This document shows positions 50,705 through 60,722 of a DNA stretch of 64,000 bases, in pieces; the stretch's first letter is position 1; every line of letters begins with the position of its first letter. Under the pieces are notes generated by a model. The model searched no databases. It was not told the DNA's origin and was given only the letters and a program-made list of their open reading frames with translations. Source of the DNA: an uncultured Clostridia bacterium (GTDB taxonomy: Bacteria; Bacillota; Clostridia; Oscillospirales; Acutalibacteraceae); contig CAJFOZ010000043.1 of NCBI GenBank assembly GCA_904397895.1, forward strand, positions 1 through 64,000, in the 5' to 3' direction. A program made the translations under genes and the position numbers.

Positions 50705-51181
50705 TTACCGCAGGTTCATCACATTTGTGACAATTCCGGCTTCTGTAATATCCACCACGCCATAGGTCTTTTTTCCGCTTCCCGATCCGCAAAGGCTCCC
50801 GGGATTCATAATATAGAGGCCATCCTCATAGTCTGTAACAGCCCTGTGGGTATGGCCGAACAACAGGATGTCGGCATGGTTTTCCCTGGCCGCCATGATA
50901 AGATCCGACATGCCCGATTTGGCACGATATGCATGGCCATGGGTGAAAAAGAACCGCTTGCCCTCGATGGTCTGCACGCCGAAAACCGGCAGGTCGCTTT
51001 TCCAGTCCCAATTGCCCCGTACCTGCAAAACGGCTTTCTCCGGATACTGCAATTTTAAATCGGCCGCTTCACCAGCGCCATCCCCCAGGTGGATGATGAC
51101 TTCCGCCTTAGGCTGTTGTGCCACCGCCTGCTGCAAGGAATACACATCGCCATGGGTATCGGATACCACTAAAATACGCAT
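50705..51181 (-). CDS. YfcE/MJ0936-type metallophosphoesterase
   Basis: MRILVVSDTHGDVYSLQQAV; IHLGDGAGEA; QVRGNWD; FTHGHAY; LFGHTHRAV; NPGSL. Confidence 0.93.
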   Translation of the reverse strand: MRILVVSDTHGDVYSLQQAVAQQPKAEVIIHLGDGAGEAADLKLQYPEKAVLQVRGNWDWKSDLPVFGVQTIEGKRFFFTHGHAYRAKSGMSDLIMAARENHADILLFGHTHRAVTDYEDGLYIMNPGSLCGSGSGKKTYGVVDITEAGIVTNVMNLR

Positions 51182-51280
51182 ACTGGCCCTCCTTTTTGAT
51201 TTTGGGGAACCTTTTTGCCCCCTATCGGCATAGTATAGAAAAGAACAGGATCTCATACTATTATAACAGAGGTGATACCA

Positions 51281-51538
51281 TTGAACAACCCGAATATCTC
51301 CCCGGAGAAACTCAATGAACTTCTTCAAATGGCCTCCAAAAAACTCAATACCAATCCACAACGTCTTCGCCAGGCCGCTCAAAACGGCGAGCTGGAGAAG
51401 TTACTTTCCAGCCTCAGCCCTCAACAGCAAAAACGGCTGACCCGGATTATGAACGACCGTCAGGCTGCCGAACAGGTCTTGAATTCTCCCCAGGCGCAAC
51501 AGCTTCTCCGCAATCTGACCCAAGATAAGAAGGGTTAA
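51281..51538 (+). CDS. Small hypothetical protein
   Basis: TTG start after gaggtgat; helical Q/L-rich protein. Confidence 0.7.
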   Translation: MNNPNISPEKLNELLQMASKKLNTNPQRLRQAAQNGELEKLLSSLSPQQQKRLTRIMNDRQAAEQVLNSPQAQQLLRNLTQDKKG

Positions 51539-51562
51539 TCTCAACCGTAAGGGAGGCTCATT

Positions 51563-51952
51563 ATGGATGATCTAAGCGAAGCTCTGGGCAGCATTTTGAG
51601 TTCTCCCGAATCCATGGAGAAGCTCAAAAGCTTGGCGTTCTCCCTGTTGGGGGAGGCCTCGCAAGACGATGACGCCGATACGCCTGCTGAGACGTCACAA
51701 CTGCCGGCCGTGCCACAGGAGCACAAGTCCAGTTCGCAGGAGGATTCCCCTTTGGGCGGCATTGATCTCAACATGATTGCCAAACTCATGCCGCTGCTCT
51801 CGCAGTTCAACCAAGAGGACGACAATACCAAATTGCTCAAAGCCCTGCGTCCTCATCTGCATACCGACCGTCAGAAAAGGCTGGACGAAGCCACAAAGTT
51901 GATGCAGCTGATCAAATTGTTGCCCATCATCCGGCAGCAAGGCCTTTTCTAA
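51563..51952 (+). CDS. Small hypothetical protein
   Basis: MDDLSEALGSILSSPESMEKLKSLAFSLLGE; RBS upstream; tightly linked to neighbours. Confidence 0.75.
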   Translation: MDDLSEALGSILSSPESMEKLKSLAFSLLGEASQDDDADTPAETSQLPAVPQEHKSSSQEDSPLGGIDLNMIAKLMPLLSQFNQEDDNTKLLKALRPHLHTDRQKRLDEATKLMQLIKLLPIIRQQGLF

Positions 51953-51969
51953 CGGGAGGTGGCGCTACG

Positions 51970-52458
51970 ATGAAACCACCGGAATCCCGGGAAGATCTGT
52001 TGTCCATGCAGCAGGATGCCATCCGTCGCGTCCGGGAGATGCAAAGGCGGGCTACCCGCAGCCTGGAACAGAGCAATCAAATGATGCGTGGGACGGCGCC
52101 GTCCCATCACGAGACGTCCTATCGTCCTCCACCGGCCGGATCCTATGGGACAGAAAGGCGTTTTTCCTCGTCCCCGGACATCGGGGAAATAGGACGTGGA
52201 CACCATCCTTCTCCCCCTCCGCCTGTGGAGGGGACAAACCGCCCGATGCCGTCCTCTGAATCGTTGGAGGCTCCATCCGAGCCGCTTCTTCCACAGCCGG
52301 TGGAAAGCCGTCCGGAAAAGCCAAAGGGGCTCATGGGACTGCTGGACGGGCTGGGGTTGGAGGACGATTCCCTCCTGATCCTCTTGCTGCTCTACGTCCT
52401 GTGGAAAAACGACGCCGACCAGACCCTCCTGATGGCCCTGGCTTATATCCTGCTTTAG
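51970..52458 (+). CDS. Hypothetical protein with Pro-rich centre and hydrophobic C-terminus
   Basis: RBS gggaggtgg; C-terminal GLGLEDDSLLILLLLYVLWKNDADQTLLMALAYILL. Confidence 0.75.
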   Translation: MKPPESREDLLSMQQDAIRRVREMQRRATRSLEQSNQMMRGTAPSHHETSYRPPPAGSYGTERRFSSSPDIGEIGRGHHPSPPPPVEGTNRPMPSSESLEAPSEPLLPQPVESRPEKPKGLMGLLDGLGLEDDSLLILLLLYVLWKNDADQTLLMALAYILL

Positions 52459-52475
52459 TAATCCATCTGATTTGG

Positions 52476-52527
52476 AAACAGGAACCCGACCTTCCCTATT
52501 TTGGGGAGGTTGGATTCCTGTTTTTTT
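52476..52527 (+). terminator. Terminator
   Basis: aaacaggaacccgacctt...gaggttggattcctgttttttt. Confidence 0.8.
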
Positions 52528-52645
52528 CTGTACCGTTCCCGGCCTCCCCGTGGTATAATGGACTGCAAAATAGTCTTATACCACATTCGCCTTCGGCTAT
52601 TCCCTCAGCCCGGCGGACAAGATGGGAAGGACAGGAGTGGATTAA

Positions 52646-53893
52646 ATGGAACCAATTACGCTGTCAAACGGCGTCCGGATTTTACTGGAAAGCATCCCCT
52701 TTTTTAAAACAGCTTCCTTTGGCATCTGGGTGTTAAACGGGTCGAGGCATGAAAAAGCGGAGGAAGCAGGCGCCTCCCATTTCCTCGAGCATATGATGTT
52801 CAAGGGCACCGCCTCCCGTTCGGCCTTGGACATCGCCATCCAAAGCGACCTATTGGGCGGCCAGCTCAACGCCTATACCTCCAAAGAATACACCTGTTAT
52901 TACGCCCATACTCTATCCGACCACGCGCCCACGGCCTTTGAGATGCTGTGCGACATGCTGACCGGCCCGCGGATGGATAGGGAGGATGTGGAACTGGAAC
53001 GGGGCGTGATCCTAGACGAAATCGCCATGTACGAGGACAGTGCCGAGGACGTGGCTGCCGATCTATTGTACGACGGCGTGTGGCCGAACCATCCTCTGGG
53101 ACGGCCTATTTTAGGGACGGCCGATACCGTTTCCTCCTTTACCGCCCAGGACCTGCGCCGTTATCTGGACGGCCATTATACCCCCGACCGGATTCTGGTA
53201 TCGGTATGCGGATCCTATGACCGGGAGGCCATGCTGGATATCTGCCATCGATATCTAGGTCCCCTCCCCCCTAAAAAGGGGTTGCATGTGGAAGATGCGC
53301 CTCGGTTTACTCCCTCTGTCCGCCTTCGGGACAAAGACTTTGAACAGTCGTCCATTTTGTTGGGATTCCCGGGCCTTCCCCTGGAATCCCAAGACCGCAT
53401 TGCCCTCTCCATTTTTAGCAACATCGCAGGCGGCAATGCATCCTCCCGCCTCTTCCAGCGGCTGCGGGAGGAATTGGGGTTGGTTTACTCGGTATCCTCC
53501 TACTGCATCTGCCACAAAGGGGCCGGGCTGATGGCGGTCGGACTGACCGTCACCCCCGATTTGGAGGAAAGAGCCCTGGAGGAAACCATGAAAGTAATAA
53601 AGGGGTTAAAGCAATCGGTGACCCAGGAGGAACTGGACAGGGCCAAAGAACAGCTTAAAACGGGGCTGGTGATGGGGATGGAAAGCATCTCCTCCCGGGC
53701 GGCCAGCGCAGCGAGGAGCTGTCTTTTGGAGAGACAGATTTACACCGAGGACATGCTCGTCCAGCGTGTGGACGCGGTCACCTTGGATCATGTCATGTAT
53801 CGGGCCAATGAGGCCCTCCGCTTCGACCAAATGGCGGTGGCAGCGGCGGGACGTCTGAAACAGCGGGAATTTTACGAGAGTTTAAGGGGATAA
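52646..53893 (+). CDS. M16-family zinc peptidase
   Basis: ASHFLEHMMFKGT (HxxEH) with downstream E; second M16 domain region. Confidence 0.95.
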   Translation: MEPITLSNGVRILLESIPFFKTASFGIWVLNGSRHEKAEEAGASHFLEHMMFKGTASRSALDIAIQSDLLGGQLNAYTSKEYTCYYAHTLSDHAPTAFEMLCDMLTGPRMDREDVELERGVILDEIAMYEDSAEDVAADLLYDGVWPNHPLGRPILGTADTVSSFTAQDLRRYLDGHYTPDRILVSVCGSYDREAMLDICHRYLGPLPPKKGLHVEDAPRFTPSVRLRDKDFEQSSILLGFPGLPLESQDRIALSIFSNIAGGNASSRLFQRLREELGLVYSVSSYCICHKGAGLMAVGLTVTPDLEERALEETMKVIKGLKQSVTQEELDRAKEQLKTGLVMGMESISSRAASAARSCLLERQIYTEDMLVQRVDAVTLDHVMYRANEALRFDQMAVAAAGRLKQREFYESLRG

Positions 53894-54104
53894 TCCCTTC
53901 TTTCTTTTGGATTCCCGGGAAATAATAAAATGGCGCAATTTTCTTTTGCCCGTTGCAAGAAGGCGGCAATTGGGTTATCATAAAAAACAGTTGTCGTCTG
54001 TGGGCTTCCTTTGCGGTAAGTTTCCGACTGGAAGGACTTATTGGTCTTGCTACAGCGGGACATAGAACAACATTTGTACTTTCGGCTAGAGGGGAAGATA
54101 AACG

Positions 54105-54914
54105 ATGTCTTTGGAAATGTTTCAAAATGCCCAGCGCATTGTGGTCAAGGTAGGGACTTCCACCTTGACCCATGAGACGGGCAAGCTTCATATCCGCCGC
54201 ATCGAGGGATTGGTGCGGGTGCTCTCCGACCTCAAAAATGAGGGACGGGAGATTATCTTGGTGTCGTCAGGCGCCATCGGCGTAGGCGTGGGCAAGATGG
54301 GGCTTACCAGACGTCCCAGCGATCCCGCCGGACGGCAGGCCTTGGCGGCGGTGGGCCAATGCGAACTGATGTTTATGTACGACAAACTGTTTAGCGAATA
54401 CGGCCATATCGTGGCCCAGGTGCTGCTGACCCGATTCGATGTGGACAATGCCGAGCGCAAACACAACATCATCAATACCTTTTCCCGTCTTTTGGATTTT
54501 GGGACTCTCCCCGTGGTCAACGAAAACGATACCGTGGCCATCGATGAATTGGTGGGCAACAACTTTGGGGACAACGACACCCTTTCGGCCATTGTGGCCA
54601 AGATCGTAGACGCCGACGCCTTGGTATTGCTCACCGACATCGACGGTCTTTACACCGACGATCCCCATAAAAACCCCAACGCCCAGCGCATTGACATCGT
54701 CCGCACCATTGACGATTCGGTGCGTAAATTGGCCAAGGGACGGGGGTCCTCCCGCGGGACTGGCGGCATGGTCACCAAAATCGCCGCCGCTCAAATCGCT
54801 ATGGACGCCGGTATCCCCTGTGCCATTGTGTTGGGGGAAAAACCACACCGGCTCTACCATCTCTTTGAAGGCACCCAAACAGGTACTGTATTTCTCCCCG
54901 GGGGTATGGAATAA
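54105..54914 (+). CDS. proB: Glutamate 5-kinase without PUA domain
   Basis: RIVVKVGTSTLTHETGKLHIRRIEGL; VSSGAIGVGVGKMGL; NENDTVAIDEL; GTGGMVTKIAAAQIA. Confidence 0.95.
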   Translation: MSLEMFQNAQRIVVKVGTSTLTHETGKLHIRRIEGLVRVLSDLKNEGREIILVSSGAIGVGVGKMGLTRRPSDPAGRQALAAVGQCELMFMYDKLFSEYGHIVAQVLLTRFDVDNAERKHNIINTFSRLLDFGTLPVVNENDTVAIDELVGNNFGDNDTLSAIVAKIVDADALVLLTDIDGLYTDDPHKNPNAQRIDIVRTIDDSVRKLAKGRGSSRGTGGMVTKIAAAQIAMDAGIPCAIVLGEKPHRLYHLFEGTQTGTVFLPGGME

Positions 54915-54930
54915 CGTCCATCTTATAAAA

Positions 54931-54972
54931 GGAAAAAGGCTGCATAGGTATTCCATGCAGCCTTTTGTTTTG
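54931..54972. terminator. Bidirectional terminator
   Basis: aaaaaggctgcat...atgcagccttttgtttt. Confidence 0.8.
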
Positions 54973-54987
54973 GTGATGATCGGCTTA

Positions 54988-56214
54988 TTATTTGCGGGAA
55001 GGGGCAAATAGAGCCAGTTCCTCACAGGTTTCCCCTTTGTACAAAGCGGTCAGCAGGCGGGAGGCCACCTCGGCCCACAACATCCCTCCTACACCGGGGC
55101 AAAGGGCAAAATACCATTCCTCGTGCTGCGCCATGCCGCCAATGATGGGCAATCCATCGGTAGTGCTGGCCATGGCGCCGGTGAAACGGTATTCCACCTC
55201 GATGCCGCGGATGCCGGGGAACATATCCTTGAGGCGGCATTCCAGATCGGCGTATCGCCGGTCGGCCGTCTTGGGAAGAATAATGAGCCCGCTCAGCCGG
55301 CCGGTAGCTGGGATATCCCCTGCCAGCAGACGGCCGTCGGAAGTGGTGCGCAGATAGATGGGTTGCGCCCCTTCCTCCCGGATGTTGATTTGATCGGGCC
55401 ATCCGGCAAATTCGCTGACCGGTTTGGTGGCGATGGCATAAGCCGTCCGGACGGGCAAAAGTCCGCCGGTAAACTGGGCGCAATCGTGTCCGGACGCCAT
55501 TACCACCTTCTTGGCCCTGACACAATGGCGGGTGGATGTGTGCAGACATTGCACCGATTCTTCCTCTGTGACAATGCTTTCCACACAGGTGTTTTCATAC
55601 ACCCTGGCTCCGGACTCCTGTGCAGCCTTTACCAGGGCGTGGCACAGGCGGTAAGGGTCCGCCTGTGCCGACATGCCCTTGGTGAGAATGCCCGCCTCCA
55701 GAGGGAAGGAATACTGTTCCCGGGCCGACGGCTGTTCCACCAGCTCTACAGGGAATCCGGTATGAAGGCGCAGGGCATATTCCTGTCGGAGGATATTGGC
55801 GATCTGGGGATTGTCAGTGTAAAGCAGGCTGTCCTTGCGTGTGAAGCCTACGTCCTCCGGCAGGCTCTCTATCAAAGCCTGCATCTCGTCCAAAGCGTGG
55901 GCGCACAGCTCAAAGGCGCGCACGGCTTTGTCCATGCCCACCTGTTTGGACAGATGGGTCAGGGTACAGGCACTGTCGTAATCCATAAGGCCCGGGGAAA
56001 CGCAGGTGCTGCCGTAGCCTACGGCGTTGGCCGCCAACAGGACGGTATCGACACCGGCCTGGGCCAGACGCAAGGCGCACAGAGCGCCTGTGATGCCGGC
56101 GCCGATGACGGCTACTTCACAGGTTTCCTCTTTGTCCAGCCAGGGGTATTGGGTGGGGACGGAATTTATAGCAGTCCAAACAGGGGTTTCCGATACAAGG
56201 GTTGTTGCAGTCAT
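54988..56214 (-). CDS. FAD-dependent oxidoreductase, DadA/glycine-oxidase type
   Basis: CEVAVIGAGITGALCALRLAQAGVDTVLL; C-terminal FTGAMASTTDGLPIIGG. Start reassigned to MTATTLV. Confidence 0.88.
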   Translation of the reverse strand: MTATTLVSETPVWTAINSVPTQYPWLDKEETCEVAVIGAGITGALCALRLAQAGVDTVLLAANAVGYGSTCVSPGLMDYDSACTLTHLSKQVGMDKAVRAFELCAHALDEMQALIESLPEDVGFTRKDSLLYTDNPQIANILRQEYALRLHTGFPVELVEQPSAREQYSFPLEAGILTKGMSAQADPYRLCHALVKAAQESGARVYENTCVESIVTEEESVQCLHTSTRHCVRAKKVVMASGHDCAQFTGGLLPVRTAYAIATKPVSEFAGWPDQINIREEGAQPIYLRTTSDGRLLAGDIPATGRLSGLIILPKTADRRYADLECRLKDMFPGIRGIEVEYRFTGAMASTTDGLPIIGGMAQHEEWYFALCPGVGGMLWAEVASRLLTALYKGETCEELALFAPSRK

Positions 56215-56401
56215 AAAAATCCAGCCTTTCCATTGGTTTGATACTTCCTTAGTGTGCTTATCCCAAAGGAAAATATACACTTTTTGCGGAATAAACCAGT
56301 AGATCCTCTTATAAGACAATATATTCTTAAATGGAAAAAGGCCGTTGTTTGTGTTATAGTTTAGAAAATGTTTTTTTAATCTTAGTGGGAGGGAAACCGT
56401 C

Positions 56402-56764
56402 TTGGAAAAATTACAGAGTATTTTGGAAAATATATCGGACGTCCCTGTCTTTTTACATCAGGCCAGCCATCTCCCACGCCTCACTCGAGAAGAGGAACTG
56501 GCCTGTGCAGCACGTATGGACGCCGGGGACTCCACAGCAAAAGATGAATTGATTTTAGGATACCTTCCCTATATGGTTGCGCCCATCCGTAGGCTGGATC
56601 TTTGGTTGCAGACGCCAGAATTGATTACCCAATGTTATAAAGCCCTGGAAAAGGCCATCGGCAAATTTAATTTTCATCAGGAGGGTGATACTTTCTCCCA
56701 TTATTTGAGTTTGTGGATCCGCCAGGCCATCACATCCTACATCGCCCATCTACATCGGAGTTAG
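56402..56764 (+). CDS. Short sigma-70-like protein: regions 1.2 and 2 only
   Basis: LTREEELACAARMDAGDSTAKDELILGYLPYMV...KALEKAIGKFNFHQEGDTFSHYLSLWIRQAITSYI resembles RpoD sigma-2; stop codon follows directly, no regions 3 or 4. Confidence 0.75.
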   Translation: MEKLQSILENISDVPVFLHQASHLPRLTREEELACAARMDAGDSTAKDELILGYLPYMVAPIRRLDLWLQTPELITQCYKALEKAIGKFNFHQEGDTFSHYLSLWIRQAITSYIAHLHRS

Positions 56765-56825
56765 CAGACATCAGCCGACTGAAAACCAATCTTTCCCATT
56801 TTTAACCCTATAATAGAAAAGAAAA

Positions 56826-56856
56826 ATAGGCGTCTCCTCGGAGGCGCCTATTTTTC
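56826..56856. terminator. Terminator
   Basis: aataggcgtctcctcggaggcgcctattttt. Confidence 0.8.
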
Positions 56857-56869
56857 TGCAATTTGTTTT

Positions 56870-57538
56870 TTACCGGAGGCTCTCCCTGGCCACATCGCGC
56901 AACCGTTTTTCATCCTGAATGGACACCGTCCCTCTGGATAACGTCACAAGGCCCTCCTCCTGGAAGTATTTGAGCATCCTTGTGACCACCTCCCGGGCGC
57001 TGCCCAAATGGCGGGCAATGGTCTCATGGGTGATCTTGAGGCTTCTACTTTGATTCAGTTCGCTCTCTTCCAGCAAAAAGGCGGCCAGGCGGGAATCCAT
57101 CCGTTTGAATAATACCTGATCCATCAGCCACATGACATCGGAGAAATGGGATGCCAACAGTTCATTGGTGTAGTTGGCGGCGGCGGCCGACTGGTGCATC
57201 ACTTGACGGTACACCGACGCTGGAATGTGGATCATCTGGGTTTCCATCTCAGCTTCCACCATAACGTCAAACTGGATGCTTTGAAACATGCAGGAGGCTG
57301 AAAACAGACATAAATCCCGGTCCAATAGGCGGTAAAGGGTCATTTCCCGGCCCTCGTCCGAGATGGTATAAGCTCTGAGCCGTCCCTTTACCACAATGAG
57401 CAGTCCCACACAGTCCTCGGCCCCTTTATGGATGACCTCTCCGGCCTTGGCAGTGCGAAAGGATGCCGCTTGTTGCAAAAGATTCTGCTGGATTGGAGTC
57501 AACTGGTTCCAAAAAGGCAAGTATTGCTCAACGGTCAT
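56870..57538 (-). CDS. Crp/Fnr-family transcriptional regulator
   Basis: Cyclic-nucleotide-binding fold with C-terminal HTH ITHETIARHLGSAREVVTRMLKYFQEEGLV. Confidence 0.92.
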   Translation of the reverse strand: MTVEQYLPFWNQLTPIQQNLLQQAASFRTAKAGEVIHKGAEDCVGLLIVVKGRLRAYTISDEGREMTLYRLLDRDLCLFSASCMFQSIQFDVMVEAEMETQMIHIPASVYRQVMHQSAAAANYTNELLASHFSDVMWLMDQVLFKRMDSRLAAFLLEESELNQSRSLKITHETIARHLGSAREVVTRMLKYFQEEGLVTLSRGTVSIQDEKRLRDVARESLR

Positions 57539-58017
57539 AGGTATCGCCTCCCTCTTTCTCGTTTATAAGTATAACATAAATTGGAATAAACCGTCCTATC
57601 TTTTCCAGCAAAACAAGGTACGGCATCATATTTGTTATAAGTAACGCGTCCATAAAAACCTAGTTTCTGGTTTGATTTGAAATAAATGGATTTTTTTAGA
57701 AGAAAAATCAAATTTTTTTTGCATTTTTTCTTGTAAAATACCCGATTTCACATGCAATTTTTTTTGTTTTGGTATATAATAAAATGGATTAGATTTCGAC
57801 ACAAAATTCTAAAAATAGACCCTCTCGCTTTTTGATTGACACGTCGGGAAAGGTTGCTTTTTGGCCGCCTTTTTCGGCGGTCAATTGCATTTACGGGTCG
57901 TTAGCTTCCGCTAACTATTTCCCTTTGGAAAAGAAATCATTTTTTCTTTGAGCAATGGCAACAGGAACCGAGGCTCTTTTGGTCTAAATCCGATCAAAAT
58001 CATGAAAATGGTTTCTT

Positions 58018-58035
58018 ATGTTTATATTTTAACAA
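58018..58035. promoter_or_regulatory. Candidate Rex operator upstream of ldh
   Basis: ATGTTTATATTTTAACAA matches 12 of 14 fixed positions of TTGTTAANNNNTTAACAA, just before a -10-like TATAGT (58044-58049). Confidence 0.6.
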
Positions 58036-58190
58036 TCTTGTGGTATAGTGATGTGGTTGCAATTTTGTGTCGAAGTTGGCCGTTTTGTGCCGCATAGTCG
58101 ACACGGTACATGGGTCACCATTTCTCGTGATGTGGTGAGGTCGTCCGCTGGAAAATTAATTAAGTGAGATCAAGCGAAAGGAAGAGATTT

Positions 58191-59138
58191 ATGAGCAGCA
58201 AAATTACAATTATTGGAACTGGAAGCGTTGGTTCCACAATCGCCTACACTCTGATGGTTGAGGGAACTGCTTCCGAAATTGTCATGATCGACATCAATCG
58301 AGACAAGTCCTTAGGTGAGGCTTTGGACATCCGTCAAGGCACCCCCTTCTGCTCCCCTGTTTCCATTTATGCCGGCAGCTATCAAGACGCCAAAGATTCC
58401 GACATTGTGATTTTGACATCCGGTGTGGCCAGAAAACCCGGACAGTCCCGTCTGGACCTGGCTCAGACCAATGTAAATATCACCAAACAGATCATTCCTG
58501 AGCTTGTCAAATACGCCCCTGATGCCATTTACATTGTGGTCAGCAACCCTGTGGACATCCTGACCTATCAGTTCTGCAAGACCTCCGGCCTGCCTGAGCA
58601 TCGCATCATTGGTTCCGGTACCATTTTGGACACCGCCCGTCTGCGCGCCCGTCTGGCCGAGTATTACAACATCAGCCAACAGAACGTCCATGCCTATGTA
58701 TTTGGCGAGCACGGCGACACCTCTTTTGTACCGTGGTCCTTGGGCAACATCTCCAACATTCCGATTGCCAAGTACGGTGACTGCCTCACCGAAACCGGCG
58801 CTGTCAGCCCGGCTCTGGTATACGAGGATGTGGAAAACTATATCCGCAAATCGGGCGGTAAAATTATCTCCCGCAAGGGTGCTACCTTCTATGCTGTTTC
58901 GGCCTCTGTGTGCCACATTTGCAAATGTATTTTAAGCGGTACCGATACCACCATGACCGTCTCCTCCCTGCTGCACGGTGAATACGGCATCGACGACGTC
59001 TGCCTCAGCGTGTTGACCGTTGTGGGCCGTGACGGGATCAAGGGCAAGCTGATGGCTCCCCTCACAGAAGAAGAACAAAATCTCCTGCGCAAGAGTGCCG
59101 ACAGCCTCCATGAGGTCATCAATAACCTGAAATTCTAA
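58191..59138 (+). CDS. ldh: L-lactate dehydrogenase
   Basis: KITIIGTGSVGSTIAYTLM; VVSNPVDILTYQ; GEHGDTSFVPWS. Confidence 0.93.
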   Translation: MSSKITIIGTGSVGSTIAYTLMVEGTASEIVMIDINRDKSLGEALDIRQGTPFCSPVSIYAGSYQDAKDSDIVILTSGVARKPGQSRLDLAQTNVNITKQIIPELVKYAPDAIYIVVSNPVDILTYQFCKTSGLPEHRIIGSGTILDTARLRARLAEYYNISQQNVHAYVFGEHGDTSFVPWSLGNISNIPIAKYGDCLTETGAVSPALVYEDVENYIRKSGGKIISRKGATFYAVSASVCHICKCILSGTDTTMTVSSLLHGEYGIDDVCLSVLTVVGRDGIKGKLMAPLTEEEQNLLRKSADSLHEVINNLKF

Positions 59139-59293
59139 CTCTAGACTTGGGGAAAAGGGCGTCTGCCGCGCTGCGGGGTGCCAGCCAAAAGGCATCGTTG
59201 GGTTTGCTTAGGCAGGTCCCCAATGGGTGCCTTTTGTCCCATTTTGATCGAGACTCTACTTCATAATTTTACATAAACAAAGGAGATACCAAT

Positions 59294-60670
59294 ATGGAAT
59301 ATCGCATCGAACACGATTCCATGGGCGAGGTCAAGGTCCCTGCCGACAAATATTGGGCGGCTCAGACCGAGCGCAGCCATGAGAACTTCCTCATCGGCGT
59401 GGGCATCGAGACCATGCCTCGTGAGATCACCCATGCTTTTGGCATCCTGAAAAAGGCCGCCGCCATTGCAAATCACGCTCTGAAGCCGGAAAAAATGACC
59501 GATGAAAAGCTTTCTGCCATCGAAGCCGCCTGCGACGAGGTCATCAGCGGTTCTTTGAACGATCATTTCCCCCTGGTGGTCTGGCAGACCGGCAGCGGCA
59601 CCCAATCCAACATGAACGCCAACGAGGTCATCGCCAACCGCGGCAATGAGATCGCTGGCAAGAAGCTGCTGCATCCCAACGACGACATCAACATGAGCCA
59701 GTCCTCCAACGACACCTTCCCCACCGCCATGCACATCTCGGCGGTGCTGGCCATTGAAGATAAGCTGTTCCCCGCCATCGATACCTTGATCGAAACCTTT
59801 AAGCGTCTGGAAGAAGAAAACCAGGGTATCGTCAAGAGCGGCCGTACCCATCTTCAGGACGCCACTCCCATCACCTTCTCCCAGGAGATCAGCGGTTGGC
59901 GCTCCTCCTTGGAAAAGGACCGCAAGATGCTGGAGATCGCCCTGCCGGAGCTCAAGGAATTGGCTCTGGGCGGCACCGCTGTAGGTACCGGCCTCAATAC
60001 CCCCAAAGGGTTCGACGTCAAGGTGGCCGAGGCTGTGTCCCAGATCACTGGCAAACAGTTCGTCACCGCTCCCAACAAGTTCCACGCCCTCACCAGCAAG
60101 GATGAGCTGGTGTTTGCCCACGGCGCTCTGAAAGCTCTGGCCGCTGATATGATGAAGATTGCCAACGACGTCCGTTGGCTGGCCAGCGGTCCCCGCGACG
60201 GCCTGGGTGAGATCTTTATCCCGGAAAACGAACCCGGTTCCTCCATCATGCCCGGCAAGGTCAATCCCACCCAGTGCGAGGCCGTCACCATGGTGGCCGT
60301 CCAGGTCATGGGTAACGACGTAGCGGTAGGCATGGCCGCCAGCCAAGGCAACTTTGAGCTCAACGTCTTTATGCCGGTGTGCATTTACAACTTCCTCCAG
60401 TCGGCCCGTCTGCTGGCTGAGGCTATCCTCTCCTTTAACCGCAATTGTGCTGTGGGCATCAAGGCCAACAAGGAAAAGATGCACCATAACCTTCACAATT
60501 CCCTCATGCTGGTGACGGCGCTCAATCCTTACATCGGTTATGAAAACGCCGCCAAAACCGCCAAAAAGGCTTATAAGGACGGCATCTCTCTGAAAGAAGC
60601 CTGCGTTTCCCTGGGCTTCCTGACCGAGGAAAAATTTGACGAGGTATTCCACCCCGAACAAATGGTATAA
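59294..60670 (+). CDS. fumC: Class II fumarate hydratase
   Basis: Signature [37 protein letters not shown]. Confidence 0.96.
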   Translation: MEYRIEHDSMGEVKVPADKYWAAQTERSHENFLIGVGIETMPREITHAFGILKKAAAIANHALKPEKMTDEKLSAIEAACDEVISGSLNDHFPLVVWQTGSGTQSNMNANEVIANRGNEIAGKKLLHPNDDINMSQSSNDTFPTAMHISAVLAIEDKLFPAIDTLIETFKRLEEENQGIVKSGRTHLQDATPITFSQEISGWRSSLEKDRKMLEIALPELKELALGGTAVGTGLNTPKGFDVKVAEAVSQITGKQFVTAPNKFHALTSKDELVFAHGALKALAADMMKIANDVRWLASGPRDGLGEIFIPENEPGSSIMPGKVNPTQCEAVTMVAVQVMGNDVAVGMAASQGNFELNVFMPVCIYNFLQSARLLAEAILSFNRNCAVGIKANKEKMHHNLHNSLMLVTALNPYIGYENAAKTAKKAYKDGISLKEACVSLGFLTEEKFDEVFHPEQMV

Positions 60671-60722
60671 TCACCATGAGGTCTTTAGAACCTCATAAGG
60701 TTTGAGAAAGGATACGAGGACC

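Noticed and set aside
54105-54914. proB without adjacent proA as a novel arrangement
   Set aside because: Unlinked proA is common and cannot be judged from this window.
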